Source: Cavia porcellus (taxonomy: Eukaryota; Chordata; Mammalia; Rodentia; Caviidae). From it: a stretch of 64,000 nt of DNA. A model generated the notes under the pieces. That model saw only the letters and a list, made by a program, of their open reading frames with translations. It searched no databases and was not told the DNA's origin. The DNA lies in contig NW_026947489.1 of NCBI RefSeq assembly GCF_034190915.1, forward strand, positions 64,046,001-64,110,000, given 5' to 3'. Below, piece by piece: positions 1-8,755 of the stretch; position 1 is the first letter of the stretch; every line of letters starts with the position of its first letter. A program made the position numbers and the translations under genes.

Positions 1-75
1 CCAGGGATTGAACTCACGACCACCTGCTTGCAAGGCAGGCACTTATGCCACTGAGCTAAACCTCCAGCCCCAACA
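1..75 (-). repeat. ID SINE, truncated by window edge
   Basis: This is a reverse-complement ID element. The B-box region reads as the complement of GAGTTCAATCCC, and the A-box as the complement of TTTAGCTCAGTGG near 48-62. The poly-A end lies outside the window. ID elements are tRNA-Ala-derived Pol III SINEs mobilised by L1. Confidence 0.9.
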
Positions 76-175
76 GATATTATTTTTTAAAATATTTTTT
101 ATAATGGATACTATTGTAAATACAATTATTTACTTGATTTTGTTGCTGGACTTTTCATTCTAATGCACAGAGTAT

Positions 176-256
176 AATTTTTTCAGTGCTGGGTATCAGG
201 GCTAAGACCACATCATAGGCAAGTGCTCTGCTGTTGGGCTACATACCCAAGGCCCT
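176..256 (-). repeat. degenerate ID-like SINE remnant
   Basis: The order of landmarks 'gtgctgggtatcagggc', 'caagtgctctgc' and 'gggctacatacccaaggccc' matches a diverged minus-strand ID. It is clearly older than the copy at the window edge. Confidence 0.6.
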
Positions 257-815
257 GATTTTTACTTATTAGTCTTGTATTCTGCTACTTTGCTGGTACT
301 CTGCTATTTTCCTGGACTTACTTGTTCTAATTTAATTATTTTTATGGTTTCCTTTGAATTTATGTATTCAGAGTCATAGCATCTGTGAATAAATAGTTTT
401 GCTTTCAAATATGATATTTAGAGAGTGTTTTATACTCTGGAAAAATTCAATCTGTTGTTTATAGTTATCAAAATTGTAACCTTAAAGGTTTTGGGTGGAC
501 ATTCCGGTATTATTATTTTGGTGTCAGTTCTTCATGTAGAATTCAAGTAAAATTTGGTGAAGTATTTCTACTGTGATATTGCTAAGGAAAAGCTGATAAT
601 TTATCATGGACAAATAATAAGAGGATTTATTGAAAGTCTATTGGGAGCTCATGAAATTATCAGGACAGCTGGTGGGTGACTCCTGCTTGGAAGTCATGAG
701 CAATCCAGCAGAGGCGGGCCGAGAGAAACACAGTGAGAACAAATGACCTGAACAGTCTGGTGAGGTCCTGCCACCTAGTAACTAGACATGCCACCACCAT
801 CAAAACCGGATGCTA
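257..815. other. AT-rich unique interval, no gene seen
   Basis: No SINE landmark, long reading frame or clear RNA gene is visible. The last 150 bases are more GC-rich and could be an unrecognised old repeat. Confidence 0.4.
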
Positions 816-816
816 A

Positions 817-1005
817 GCCAGCTGTGGTGGTGCACGCTGGTAACCCCAGTACTCTGGAAGGTGGAGGCAGGAGGAGCACAAACTCTAGCCCAGCCTTAAT
901 GGCCTTGAGAGACCTTAACACAAAATAAAAAATAAAAGGTTTATAGCTATAACTTAGTTTGAAGGCCCTTGTTTAATCCCCAAGACAAGAAAAAAAGAAA
1001 TTCCA
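817..1005 (+). repeat. B1-dID composite SINE
   Basis: A B1 head (ggtggtgcacgctggtaaccccag, in pieces; then aggtggaggcaggagga) runs to an A-rich linker near 921-938. A degenerate ID unit with 'tttaatccccaagac' and a second A-rich tail follow. B1-to-ID order is the known dimeric B1-dID arrangement of non-murid rodents. Confidence 0.75.
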
Positions 1006-1042
1006 GCTGTCCTTGGTTGAGATCTCAAGTTTCTAAAGGGGT

Positions 1043-1150
1043 TGAGAAGAGGGTGTGGGGTATGCTGTAATAGCACTCGGGAGACTGGGGCAGAAGGACT
1101 AAAAGCTTGAGGCCTGCTTCATTGCAAGACCTTGTCTCAAAACAATATCA
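1043..1150 (+). repeat. B1 SINE, diverged
   Basis: B1 landmarks appear in order: a degraded ggtggt..tgctgtaat start, 'gcactcgggagactggggcag', 'gcttgaggcctgc' and 'gcaagaccttgtctcaaaaca'. Confidence 0.75.
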
Positions 1151-1507
1151 AACAACTGTTACAAAATGATAACAATAAAAACTGATTTCAAGTTCCTTGT
1201 GAGAGAACCTGATTGGCCAAGCCGACCGCATATTCCTGTCCATTTGTTGCCTGACGTGGAGGGAATGGTAGAATGTCTAATCTTGAGGTTTTCGTAGAAG
1301 TCTGGAAAATGACTCTCACTACAGCATTCGGTGGAAGGTCTTGCCCAAATAGGAAGACTATGGCTGGAAAAAGAAAAGAAAATGAAAAACAAAACAAACA
1401 AACAAAAACCCAACAAATGCCCTGTAGTTCATGATTACTTAAATTGTCAAAAACATTCTTGAAGTGTATTTTTTTCTATAATATTGCTATTTAAGGTTAT
1501 TATTGAA

Positions 1508-1645
1508 CTGGGAATGGTGTTTATGCCTGTAATCTCAACACATAGGAGGCTGAGGCAGGAGGATTGCTGTAAGTTTGAGGCCAGACAGGGCCATATAATT
1601 AACTGCATAGTGAGACCCTGTCTCAAAAACAAACAAACAAGCAAC
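1508..1645 (+). repeat. B1 SINE
   Basis: It shows 'gcctgtaatctcaacac', 'gaggctgaggcaggagga', an internal duplication segment and the typical end 'gagaccctgtctcaaaaac' with an A-rich tail. Confidence 0.85.
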
Positions 1646-1926
1646 ACAACAAAGACATTACTTTTTGCTCACAACCCATATTAATATTCAAGGACAGAAA
1701 GGAAAGAATCCGTAAGGCAAGAATAGAATATTATATAAAAGGCAAAATTTAAAAAGAATCAGAATTCTAAAAATGGGCATTTTAATTAAAGTTTAAAGAG
1801 CCTCAGCAGAAGGGATGTGTGCTAAACAGCATTTGATGATGAAGACGCGGATGCTTTGAGTTTCAAGTGAGAAGAAAAGTCTCCTCAAAGCGACTGAAAA
1901 AATTAGGGACTTGACTCTTCTCTCAC

Positions 1927-2053
1927 CAGGACAGCTCCTAGTGGTAAGGCGAGGCCCTGGGACACTGGCGGTGGTGCTGGCCCCTTTCTTCTTGTCGCCT
2001 GGCTTTGTCCTCCTCAGCATCTCAGCTTTGTCCCCGGACTTGCTGCTTTTCAT
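1927..2053 (-). CDS. candidate first coding exon of an unidentified gene
   Basis: On the minus strand a near-perfect Kozak start, CGCCACC-ATG-A, sits at 2053-2051. It opens 42 codons plus one base, beginning MKSSKSGDKAEMLRRTKPGD and continuing lysine-rich, then Ser/Thr/Ala/Pro-rich. The frame reaches a good splice donor: CCTG before GTGAGAG, with the donor GT at 1926-1925. The frame also stays open upstream of the ATG and past the donor (about 1793-2176), so the exon ends are inferred. Hydrophobic segments are absent and the start is strongly basic. An RFX X-box-like palindrome lies about 125 bases upstream, which for a mammalian gene would suggest a ciliary or flagellar role. The remaining exons would lie leftward, outside the window. 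I do not recognise the protein. It could instead be a fortuitous frame in a retrocopy or in non-coding DNA. Confidence 0.4.
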
Positions 2054-2177
2054 GGTGGCGAGATGGTAGCCAGCAACAGCTGAGGCAGCAGTTGTCTTTG
2101 TTACGGCTGCGAGAGACAAAAACCTCCCTTTCGCCACGGAATAAAAAGCCTTTCCCTTTAGTCGGTTGTAATGCACT

Positions 2178-2190
2178 GTTGCAAGGCAAC
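2178..2190 (-). promoter_or_regulatory. RFX X-box-like site upstream of candidate exon
   Basis: The minus strand reads GTTGCCTTGCAAC, a 13-base imperfect palindrome close to the RFX X-box (GTTGCC, short spacer, RGCAAC). X-boxes are typically found within a few hundred bases upstream of ciliary gene starts. This one is about 125 bases upstream of the candidate ATG, with a moderately CpG-containing stretch in between. Confidence 0.45.
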
Positions 2191-2199
2191 TGCTATGCT

Positions 2200-3370
2200 C
2201 TGCAGTGGCTGGGATCAGGAGTGAAAATCTGAACAGACACTTCTGCTCTTAGAAAAGGAAACGGAGGAATGAATGATCTGTGTGCAACCCAAGTCCTTTA
2301 CAATGCAGACACAAAACCCCCAGTCACTAAAAGTTATAACAATATTCATATAATACCATAATACCAGATTACAAATAGAAAATGCAGAAGGTCGGGGCAT
2401 CGGGGTAGCTCTACATTCATCTTTCTTGACTTTGTTTAATTGCACAGTAATGAAAACCCAACTCACACTGGTTTTAAGAGTAGACATTTTACTAACGAAT
2501 GATGGGATCACAATCAAAGTAATAACAAAGGGAAGGTAGAGGTGCAGGTCAACCTCTGGAGAAAGCAAGGATGAGAAGTCACCAGCGCTCACTCTCTCTG
2601 TGCTGCCCCTTTCTGAGCATTTTTCTTTTCTCCACCTGCAGACTGAGGCTTCTGCTCCCCTATTTCCAGTAAAAAAAGACCAATCTGATCACTCCAGAGC
2701 TTTTTCATCCTTAGTTTCTGCAACTGCTGGCGAGACACCAGCCCAACTTTTGGGGGGCCCAAGGCCATATTCTTGCAGCTCTGATCAACTGCACCAAGTC
2801 AGAGCTCCACCCCCAGAATACAGCGTGGCCAGGGTGTAGAGCTGTGTCCTCTGAAGTGTTTTCCCCCGTAACAGTGCAGATGTGAGAAAAGAGTTGCCTG
2901 GAAAAGAACAGGGGTGGAGGTTTGCTGGGCAAATACGGCCACAAGTGTCTAGTGAAGTGATGAGCACAGATTTAGAATGCCTCCCCTACCAAAAAAACAA
3001 GAAAAAAAAAACAAAACAAAAAAAAAACACACTAAGGGCAGAAGCTGGGGAGGGGCTCAGGAGTTTGGATATTTGGTTTCTGAATCACATTAGGCTTTTA
3101 AATAACAAACCAAGTCTGCTCAGATGTATTTCACTCTCTGATGGGATCATTAGCAGCAGGAGAACAGCTTCGCTTGGAATAAGACAATAGGAGCTCCATA
3201 AAATCCCCATGTTCAAAACAATTTTCCACATATTCTAAAAATGTGTGGAAAGTGACCACACAAAATGACCATGGCTGAAGGAGTCCGAGCCAATCAGAAC
3301 TGATACTTAATAGATGTAAGTGGAATTAAGTATCTTAAATGAGTATTTTATATAGAAATGTAATTTTTAA
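2200..3370. other. mostly unique interval with a short A-rich tract
   Basis: No recognised exon or SINE was found. An A-rich simple stretch (aaaaac / aaaacaaaaa units) lies near 2989-3032. Short frames here carry no recognisable domain. Confidence 0.4.
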
Positions 3371-3385
3371 AAAATTGTATAAGAG

Positions 3386-3494
3386 GGCTGGAGATTTAGC
3401 TCAGCGGCATAAGTACCTGCCTTGCAAGCAGACGGTCATGAGTTCGATCCCCGGTACCGATAAAAATGAAAAAGACAAAAAAAAAAAAAAAAAG
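3386..3494 (+). repeat. young ID SINE with perfect 13-bp target duplication
   Basis: Full-length ID with an intact A-box (TAGCTCAGCGG) and B-box (GAGTTCGATCCC), ending CGGTACCGATAAAAA and a long poly-A. The flanks AATTGTATAAGAG at 3373-3385 and 3495-3507 are identical, which indicates recent L1-mediated insertion. Confidence 0.95.
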
Positions 3495-3517
3495 AATTGT
3501 ATAAGAGTAACATGTGG

Positions 3518-3627
3518 GGGAGCTGGGGATTTAGCTCAGCGGCATAAGCGCCTGCCTTGCAAGCAGGCAGTCGTGAGTTCGATCCCCGGTACCGATAAAA
3601 ACGAAAAAGACCAAAAAAAAAAAAAAA
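3518..3627 (+). repeat. young ID SINE with perfect 15-bp target duplication
   Basis: This second full-length ID lies just downstream of the previous copy. The flanks AAGAGTAACATGTGG at 3503-3517 and 3628-3642 are identical. Its left duplication overlaps the right duplication of the neighbour, so the two are independent insertions and not one tandem duplication. A- and B-boxes are intact. Confidence 0.95.
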
Positions 3628-3642
3628 AAGAGTAACATGTGG

Positions 3643-4198
3643 TCAGAATTTAGAAACACAAATGATGCTGACCTATATTAAAGAATAAAATTCATCCTTC
3701 ACACTGACCCTAAAGTAACCTTAAGAGCTTTTTTATGTGTCCTTTTCCTCATTCTTTTTTACCCCTTCTTTGCTTTTAAATTAATTTTGAGACATAATTG
3801 TAAATTGGTATTCTTGTGTATGAAGCCAGATAATACAAAGATGTTTGAAGAAGTATTAGTACTTTTCTTGCCTTTCCAATCTCTACCTGACTGGCAAAAC
3901 TATTTTTAACAACTTGGGAGATATCATATGTTTACGTATGCTCCACATGTGCTTTTTAAAAACTGGAGAGGGAATCATGCATTTGAACTTCTGCATGCCA
4001 TGAACAGACTCTGGAGTTGCATCTGCTGTAGTAGTCACTGGCCACACGCAGCTGTTAAACACTCGAAAGTGACCAATCTGAAATGAATTGTGCTGTAAGC
4101 ATCAAATACACACAAGATTTCTACAATTCAGTACAAAAAATAATATAAAATACATCGTAATTTTTTATTGAATATATGTTGCAGTATTTTTGATATAT
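3643..4198. other. AT-rich unique interval, no gene seen
   Basis: No recognisable coding or RNA feature is present, and no SINE landmarks occur. Confidence 0.4.
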
Positions 4199-4347
4199 TG
4201 CCAGACATGGTTATGCACACCTGTAATCCAGGCATGCAGGAGGAGGCTGAGGAGACAGGAAGATCATCACGAGTTCCAAGCTAGCTTGGGCTAAAAGTGA
4301 GTTCAAGATCAGCCCAAACTATGCATGACTCCTTGTCTCAAAAAAAG

Positions 4348-4361
<14 letters not shown>
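4199..4361 (+). repeat. B1 SINE
   Basis: B1 landmarks 'gccagacatggttatgcacacctgtaat', 'gaggctgagg' and 'tccttgtctcaaaaaaag' appear in order (shown in pieces). The internal 'gagttc' segment is duplicated. Confidence 0.8.

Positions 4362-4394
<33 letters not shown>
4362..4394. repeat. (TA)n microsatellite in a B1 tail
   Basis: About 16 uninterrupted TA units directly follow the A-tail of the B1. This is the usual birthplace of microsatellites in SINE tails. Confidence 0.95.
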
Positions 4395-4397
<3 letters not shown>

Positions 4398-5007
4398 TAT
4401 ACTGTATTGGGTTAAATAAAATATATTACCAAAACTAACTTCATTGGCTTCCCTTTACTGTTTAATATTGCCACTCAGAATTTAAAATTATACACATTGC
4501 TCACATTGTATTTTCACCGTACAGCACTGTGCTGAACTAAAAGACACCTAACAAGTACCGTAATAGTTGCTATGGGCTATACTATGGCAAAATAATTTAT
4601 TCACCTGTCCCTCTTGATTACCTTGAGGGTTTGTAGCTTTGCACGTTTATATGTGCTGCTTCAACTGTCTTTTACCATGAAATAAATGATCTGAAGCTAC
4701 TGAATAAAAACAACAAATATTCCTTATTTCTCACACTTTTGAGAGTTGACTGGATCAGAGAGGGCCAGCACAGGTGGTGGAGGATGGCCTCAGTCTCCCC
4801 CTGGCCCTCCGCTGGTCTGTTCTGGATACTAGGACTGTCTTTCTGTACACTCCGCCTTGAGGAGGCAGACTGGGCTCGCGATCACACGGAGGGGAAGGGG
4901 TCTCAGCAGCAAGAGAGCAGGCTTCCATACCCAGCAGCTCTGCATCTTCTACCCCGCGCAGGGTCAGTTTATGGTTTACAGCTAGACATCCCCTAGGATC
5001 CGCATGC

Positions 5008-5018
5008 GCGCATGCGCA
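5008..5018. promoter_or_regulatory. NRF1-type palindrome
   Basis: GCGCATGCGCA matches the NRF1 consensus, and overlapping CGCATGCG at 5001-5008 nearly forms a second half. A GC-box-like GGGCGGGGC lies about 70 bases downstream. The surroundings are only moderately CpG-rich, so promoter activity is uncertain. Confidence 0.4.
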
Positions 5019-5039
5019 GGGGTTGAGCTTGCTGTTAGA

Positions 5040-5092
5040 GGGTGGGGCCTGATGGGTGGGGCCTGATGGGTGGGGACTGATGGGCGGGGCAA
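5040..5092 (+). repeat. 14-bp minisatellite, about four units
   Basis: The unit GGGTGGGGCCTGAT repeats three times with one base change in the third. A diverged fourth unit, GGGCGGGGC, creates a GC box. Confidence 0.85.
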
Positions 5093-5099
5093 CGAGCAG

Positions 5100-5940
5100 T
5101 GGGTGTGGCCAGGGCTCCCACTCAGCGCCTCCCCAGACTCTGCTTCCTGTCCTTCTTCGCCATGTGCTGAGCAGGCTGGTGTCCTCCTCCACACCCCTGG
5201 GCCTTGCTGCTGCTCTGGAGCCAGCGGGCCCTGGAGGAAACCTGGGCGAAAACAAACCTTGCTTCCTTTAAGTTGCGGGTACTGAGCGTTTTGTCCCTGC
5301 CAGGAGAAAAGTGACTGAGACAGAAAACATTGGTGTCACAAAGCAAGTCACATGGCCCAATGCAAGATTCACTGGGTAGAGAAACAGAGCTCACCTTCTG
5401 CAGGGAAAAGCAAGTGGGAGGCGTGACAGGTTAAAGGCTGCTCCTGCAGAGAAGGTAGAGCATCCGCAGTAGGTGATTTCATGTGTGCTCTGAGTATTTC
5501 TCTTGGTATGGATGCTTTTATTTCTGCAGCACAGCATCTCCAAAACTCAGACTGGTCTCTTCAGTACTGTCCCAAGTTGGTTGTAGCAATTTCTATTTCC
5601 ACCACCGCGTATGAAATACCTTTACTCATCCTTTCACTGCTGGGCTTGCCAATCTGAAAAGTAATACCATATCTCATTCTTGTTTTAATTTTCATTTTCC
5701 TATCTAATGGAGCTGAACATTTTTATTGGCCTTTTGAATTCCTTCCCTGCAGTTTGCCTATTTATATTCTTTGTCCATTTTCCCACTGGTTGTTTTTTTC
5801 TAATTAACTTGTAGAAACTTTTTCTGTGTTAGATACTTTAACTCGTGTGTTTTACAAATATTTTCTCAGTCTGTTTCTTTTATTTATGTTTCACCATAAA
5901 GGGGAAATTTTTTTCTTATAGTAACTCCTTTTTGCTCTCC
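5100..5940. other. unique interval, no gene identified
   Basis: Several short overlapping frames near 5000-5400 reflect GC-rich composition and have no recognisable domain. The rest is AT-rich without landmarks; part of 5560-5900 may be an old L1 3' fragment. Confidence 0.35.
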
Positions 5941-5963
5941 TTTCCCCTCCCCCTCCTTCCTCT

Positions 5964-5998
5964 TTCTCCTCCTCCTCCTCCTCCTCCTCTTCCTCCAC
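5964..5998. repeat. (CTC)n / polypyrimidine simple repeat
   Basis: This is a run of CCT triplets within a longer pyrimidine-rich tract (5940-6010), immediately upstream of a minus-strand B1. Confidence 0.9.
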
Positions 5999-6011
5999 CG
6001 TTCTCTTTACT

Positions 6012-6117
6012 TCCTTTTAGGCTCGAACACAGTGTAACCCAGGCCGGCTTTGGCACTCTTCCTGTCTCAGTCTCCCAAGTGCTAGGATTACAGGCATGTG
6101 CCACCATGCCCAGCTTC
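6012..6117 (-). repeat. B1 SINE
   Basis: The reverse complement of B1 is seen as 'cccaggccggctttggcac', 'tctcccaagtgctaggatta' and 'caggcatgtgccaccatgcc'. Confidence 0.85.
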
Positions 6118-6307
6118 ACCTCCCTTCTTCTTAAGGTCTTCTCTCATACACCTCCATGTTTTTTTATTTTATATTTGGGCGTCCAATTCGTTTGAAGTTT
6201 ATTTTTATACATTAAATGAGATAGAGGCTAATTGATTAGAATTTGCAATCAGCTGTATGTAATAGAATACTTATTACAGTGACCTACTCAAGTACGATTT
6301 CTTTGGA

Positions 6308-6505
6308 GTGGGTACTGGGGATTGAACCCAGGGCATTCATACTGAGCTACATTCCTACCCTTAAGTTTAACTTAGTGTAACTTTATTTTGAGGCAGGGTC
6401 TTTCTAAGTTACTAAATTTCTCAGGCTGATCTCAAACTTGTGATCGCCCTCCCTCAGTCTTCTAGAGCGCTGGAATTATAGGTGTGCACCACTATGCCTG
6501 GCTCC
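6308..6505 (-). repeat. B1-dID composite SINE
   Basis: An ID complement (actggggattgaacccaggg) is followed by a T-rich linker and a B1 complement ending 'ggtgtgcaccactatgcc'. This is the mirror image of the plus-strand dimers in this window. Confidence 0.85.
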
Positions 6506-7139
6506 AAATAAGACTAGTTTATTTTCTTCAGATGACATGAAGAATAGAAGTAAAAAATGAAGTCTGGGGTGATGGCTTCACCATTCCACCAAGATCTGGG
6601 CTTCTTCTCCCTTTCTGCACTACAATTCTTACGGTATGATTTTTTTTTTTCATGCAAGACAGTTTTCTATATGTGAAGGAGTATGTTTACAAGTAGCAGA
6701 CGGATGATACCAGAGTAAAGGACAAGGAGTAGGTCCCTTTTGATCAGGAAAATAATAAGCTTTCCTGGAAGCTCTACCCATCAGGCTTCTGGTTATGGCT
6801 CACTGAACGAGGCCTGGCCTCTGGTATTTTCCAGGGAGTCTAGGGAAGGGAACAGTTTGGAAGAGGCATGTTGCAGTCCTACATAAAATCAGGTTGTGAA
6901 TGGAAATTGGGTAGGCAATCAGTAGTGTCTGCCATAGGAACTAGCTTTATTTCCTTCTAGATGTACATTCAGTTATGCCAGACCCATATAACAAATAAAA
7001 CCATCTGGGTCCTTTATTAGATTCACATACAATTTAATAAATGTCCGGATTCTCTTCTCTCTACTGATCTTTATGATCTCTGTGTTCATGTCTATGCCTA
7101 TGTTATACTGCTGTGTTTCCTACAGCCTCATTTTCAAAA
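6506..7139. other. unique interval, no gene seen
   Basis: No SINE landmark, RNA gene or supported exon is visible. Confidence 0.4.
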
Positions 7140-7293
7140 TTTTTTTTGTCTTTTTGAGACAGGTCTCACTATGCAGTTCAGGCTGGCCTTGAGCACACTT
7201 TGTAACCCAGGCTGGTTTCTACCTTGCAACGATCTTCCTGCCTTAGCCTCCTGAGTGCTGGGATTACAGGTGTGCACCACCATGCCCAGATGT
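7140..7293 (-). repeat. B1 SINE
   Basis: The landmarks are 'gtctttttgagacaggtctc', 'gcagttcaggctggccttga' and 'gtgctgggattacaggtgtg'. The copy carries the internal tandem duplication typical of rodent B1. Confidence 0.92.
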
Positions 7294-7322
7294 ACAGCCT
7301 CATTTTAATATATAGTAAGACA

Positions 7323-7417
7323 GGACTGGGGATTTAGCTTAGTGGCATAAGCACCTGCCTTGCAAGCACACAGTTTGATTCCTGGTACCAATAAATAAAT
7401 AAAAATTAAAAATATAT
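7323..7417 (+). repeat. ID SINE with 15-bp target duplication
   Basis: The ID has an A-box variant TTTAGCTTAGTGG and a damaged B-box region (the gagttc part is missing). The flanks ATATATAGTAAGACA are identical at 7308-7322 and 7418-7432. Confidence 0.92.
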
Positions 7418-7459
7418 ATATATAGTAAGACAAGTCTTCTTTTGCTGGTCTACCTTTTC

Positions 7460-7629
7460 TTTTCTTTCTTTCTTTTTTTTTTTTTGTCTTGTTGAGACAA
7501 GGCCTTTCTATGCAGTTCAGGCTGGCCTTGAGCTCACTTTGTATCCTAGGCTGGTCTCAAACTCACAACGACCTTCCTGCCTCAGCCTCCCGAGTGCAGG
7601 GATTACAGGAGTGAGCCACAACGCTCGGC
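7460..7629 (-). repeat. B1 SINE with 15-bp target duplication
   Basis: Full-length B1 complement preceded by a CT-rich, T-rich tail. The flanks CTGGTCTACCTTTTC at 7445-7459 and 7630-7644 are identical. Confidence 0.93.
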
Positions 7630-7647
7630 CTGGTCTACCTTTTCCAA

Positions 7648-7768
7648 ACTTTTTTTTTGAGACAGAGTATCTTTGTGTAGCCCAGGCTGGCCTCAAACTT
7701 TTGGGGACCCTCCTGCCTCAGCCTCCTGAGTTCTGGGATTATAGGTATGCAGAACCATACCTGACATC
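7648..7768 (-). repeat. B1 SINE, older copy
   Basis: The features 'tttttttttgagacagagta', 'gcccaggctggcctcaaac' and 'cctcagcctcctgagttctg' are present. It lacks the internal duplication of the neighbouring B1 and is more diverged. Confidence 0.85.
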
Positions 7769-7866
7769 TCCAAATGTTCTTGGTTACTGACTCACTGAGA
7801 TGAGCCTGTGATGAGGATGTGGCGCATGCCTGTCACAAGTTAAAGATCAGCATGGGCCTGTCTTGA

Positions 7867-7898
7867 AAAACCACACACACACTAACACACACACATAC
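7867..7898. repeat. (CA)n microsatellite, short
   Basis: Interrupted CA units follow a fragment that looks like the 3' end of a B1 ('gggcctgtcttgaaaaacc'). Confidence 0.75.
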
Positions 7899-8027
7899 CT
7901 GAGGTGGGCTTGGGGTTTGTGGTGATTGTGGTTGAAGGCATTATCTCTTTAGTCTTTTTGTATTTTAGTCTGTGAATTTTCACAAAGCCTAGCTCTTCAG
8001 AAATTCTCCTTGGAAACCTCTGGAAGG

Positions 8028-8125
8028 GCTGGGGATATAGCTCAGGGCTAGTGGGCATGCACAGGGCCCTGGGTTCAATCCCTCGCACTGGAAAAGGAAG
8101 AAAGGAAGGGAAGGAGGAAGGGAAG
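8028..8125 (+). repeat. ID SINE with GGAA-rich tail
   Basis: The ID core 'gggctggggatatagctcag' and 'gggttcaatccctcgcac' leads into an A-rich tail that has become a (GGAA/GGAAG) simple repeat at about 8090-8125. Confidence 0.88.
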
Positions 8126-8348
8126 ACATAGTTGAAGAATTATCTCCTAGCTGCTGGAATCTTCCATCATTTCTTTGAAAATCATGTTTCAATATCTTTT
8201 CTGGAAGATTCTTTTACTAGGACATAATTTTAGTTTGATGATTATTTTCCTCTCAAATGTGTGTTTTGGTGGTACTGGCGACTGAACCCAGGGTCTCATG
8301 CAGCTGGGCAAGTGCTCTTCCATTGAGTTACACCCTCGGCCCTTTTTA

Positions 8349-8458
8349 ATTAATTTATTTATTTTTTGGTCTTTCGTTTTTATCGGTACCAGGGATCGAA
8401 TGCACGACTGCCTGCTTGCAAGGCAGGCGCTTATGCCGCTGAGCTAAATCCCCAGCCC
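8349..8458 (-). repeat. young ID SINE nested in B1-dID
   Basis: ID complement with intact boxes and the young 3' end (complement of GGTACCGATAAAAACG). The flanks CACCCTCGGCCCTTTTTA match exactly at 8331-8348 and 8459-8476, an 18-bp duplication. Confidence 0.94.
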
Positions 8459-8475
8459 CACCCTCGGCCCTTTTT

Positions 8476-8625
8476 ATTTTTATTTTACTTTTAAGAGAAT
8501 AAAATCAAACAACATAAATAGAGTAAGGCCAATTAAAACAAAACAGTGAAAGCAATACAGGACTTCAAAACGAAGTAGTAGGAAATCAACAATGGCTGCC
8601 CTAAGGCCTCCTGTTGCCTTTAGCC
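8476..8625 (-). repeat. unidentified retroposed insert in B1-dID linker
   Basis: About 150 bases, flanked by a shared CGGCCCTTTTT motif (8464-8474 and about 8626-8636), with a T-rich left end that would be a poly-A tail on the minus strand. It matches no SINE known to me. A 60-base part resembles 46310-46372. It may be a 3' UTR retrocopy or an unnamed short repeat. Confidence 0.45.
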
Positions 8626-8755
8626 GCGGCCCTTTTTCTGTTTTATTCTGAGATGGGTTCTGGCTAAGTTGCCCAGGCTGACCTGCAACTTGTCATCCTC
8701 CTGTCTCAGCCTCTAGTGTAGCTGAGATTACAGGTGTGTACCCGTCCCCTGGCTT

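Larger units (their letters stand above)
8266..8755 (-). repeat. B1-dID SINE split by two later insertions
   Basis: The ID half (8266-8340) and the B1 half (about 8626-8755, ending 'attacaggtgtgtacccg') belong to one minus-strand dimer. Its T-rich linker, with the motif CGGCCCTTTTT, was hit at least twice: by an ID at 8349-8458 and by a separate insert at about 8476-8625. Confidence 0.75.

Noticed and set aside
3386..3627. tRNA genes with A and B boxes
   Set aside because: The boxes belong to ID SINEs. The 3' halves do not fold into a tRNA cloverleaf, and poly-A tails with target duplications mark retroposons.
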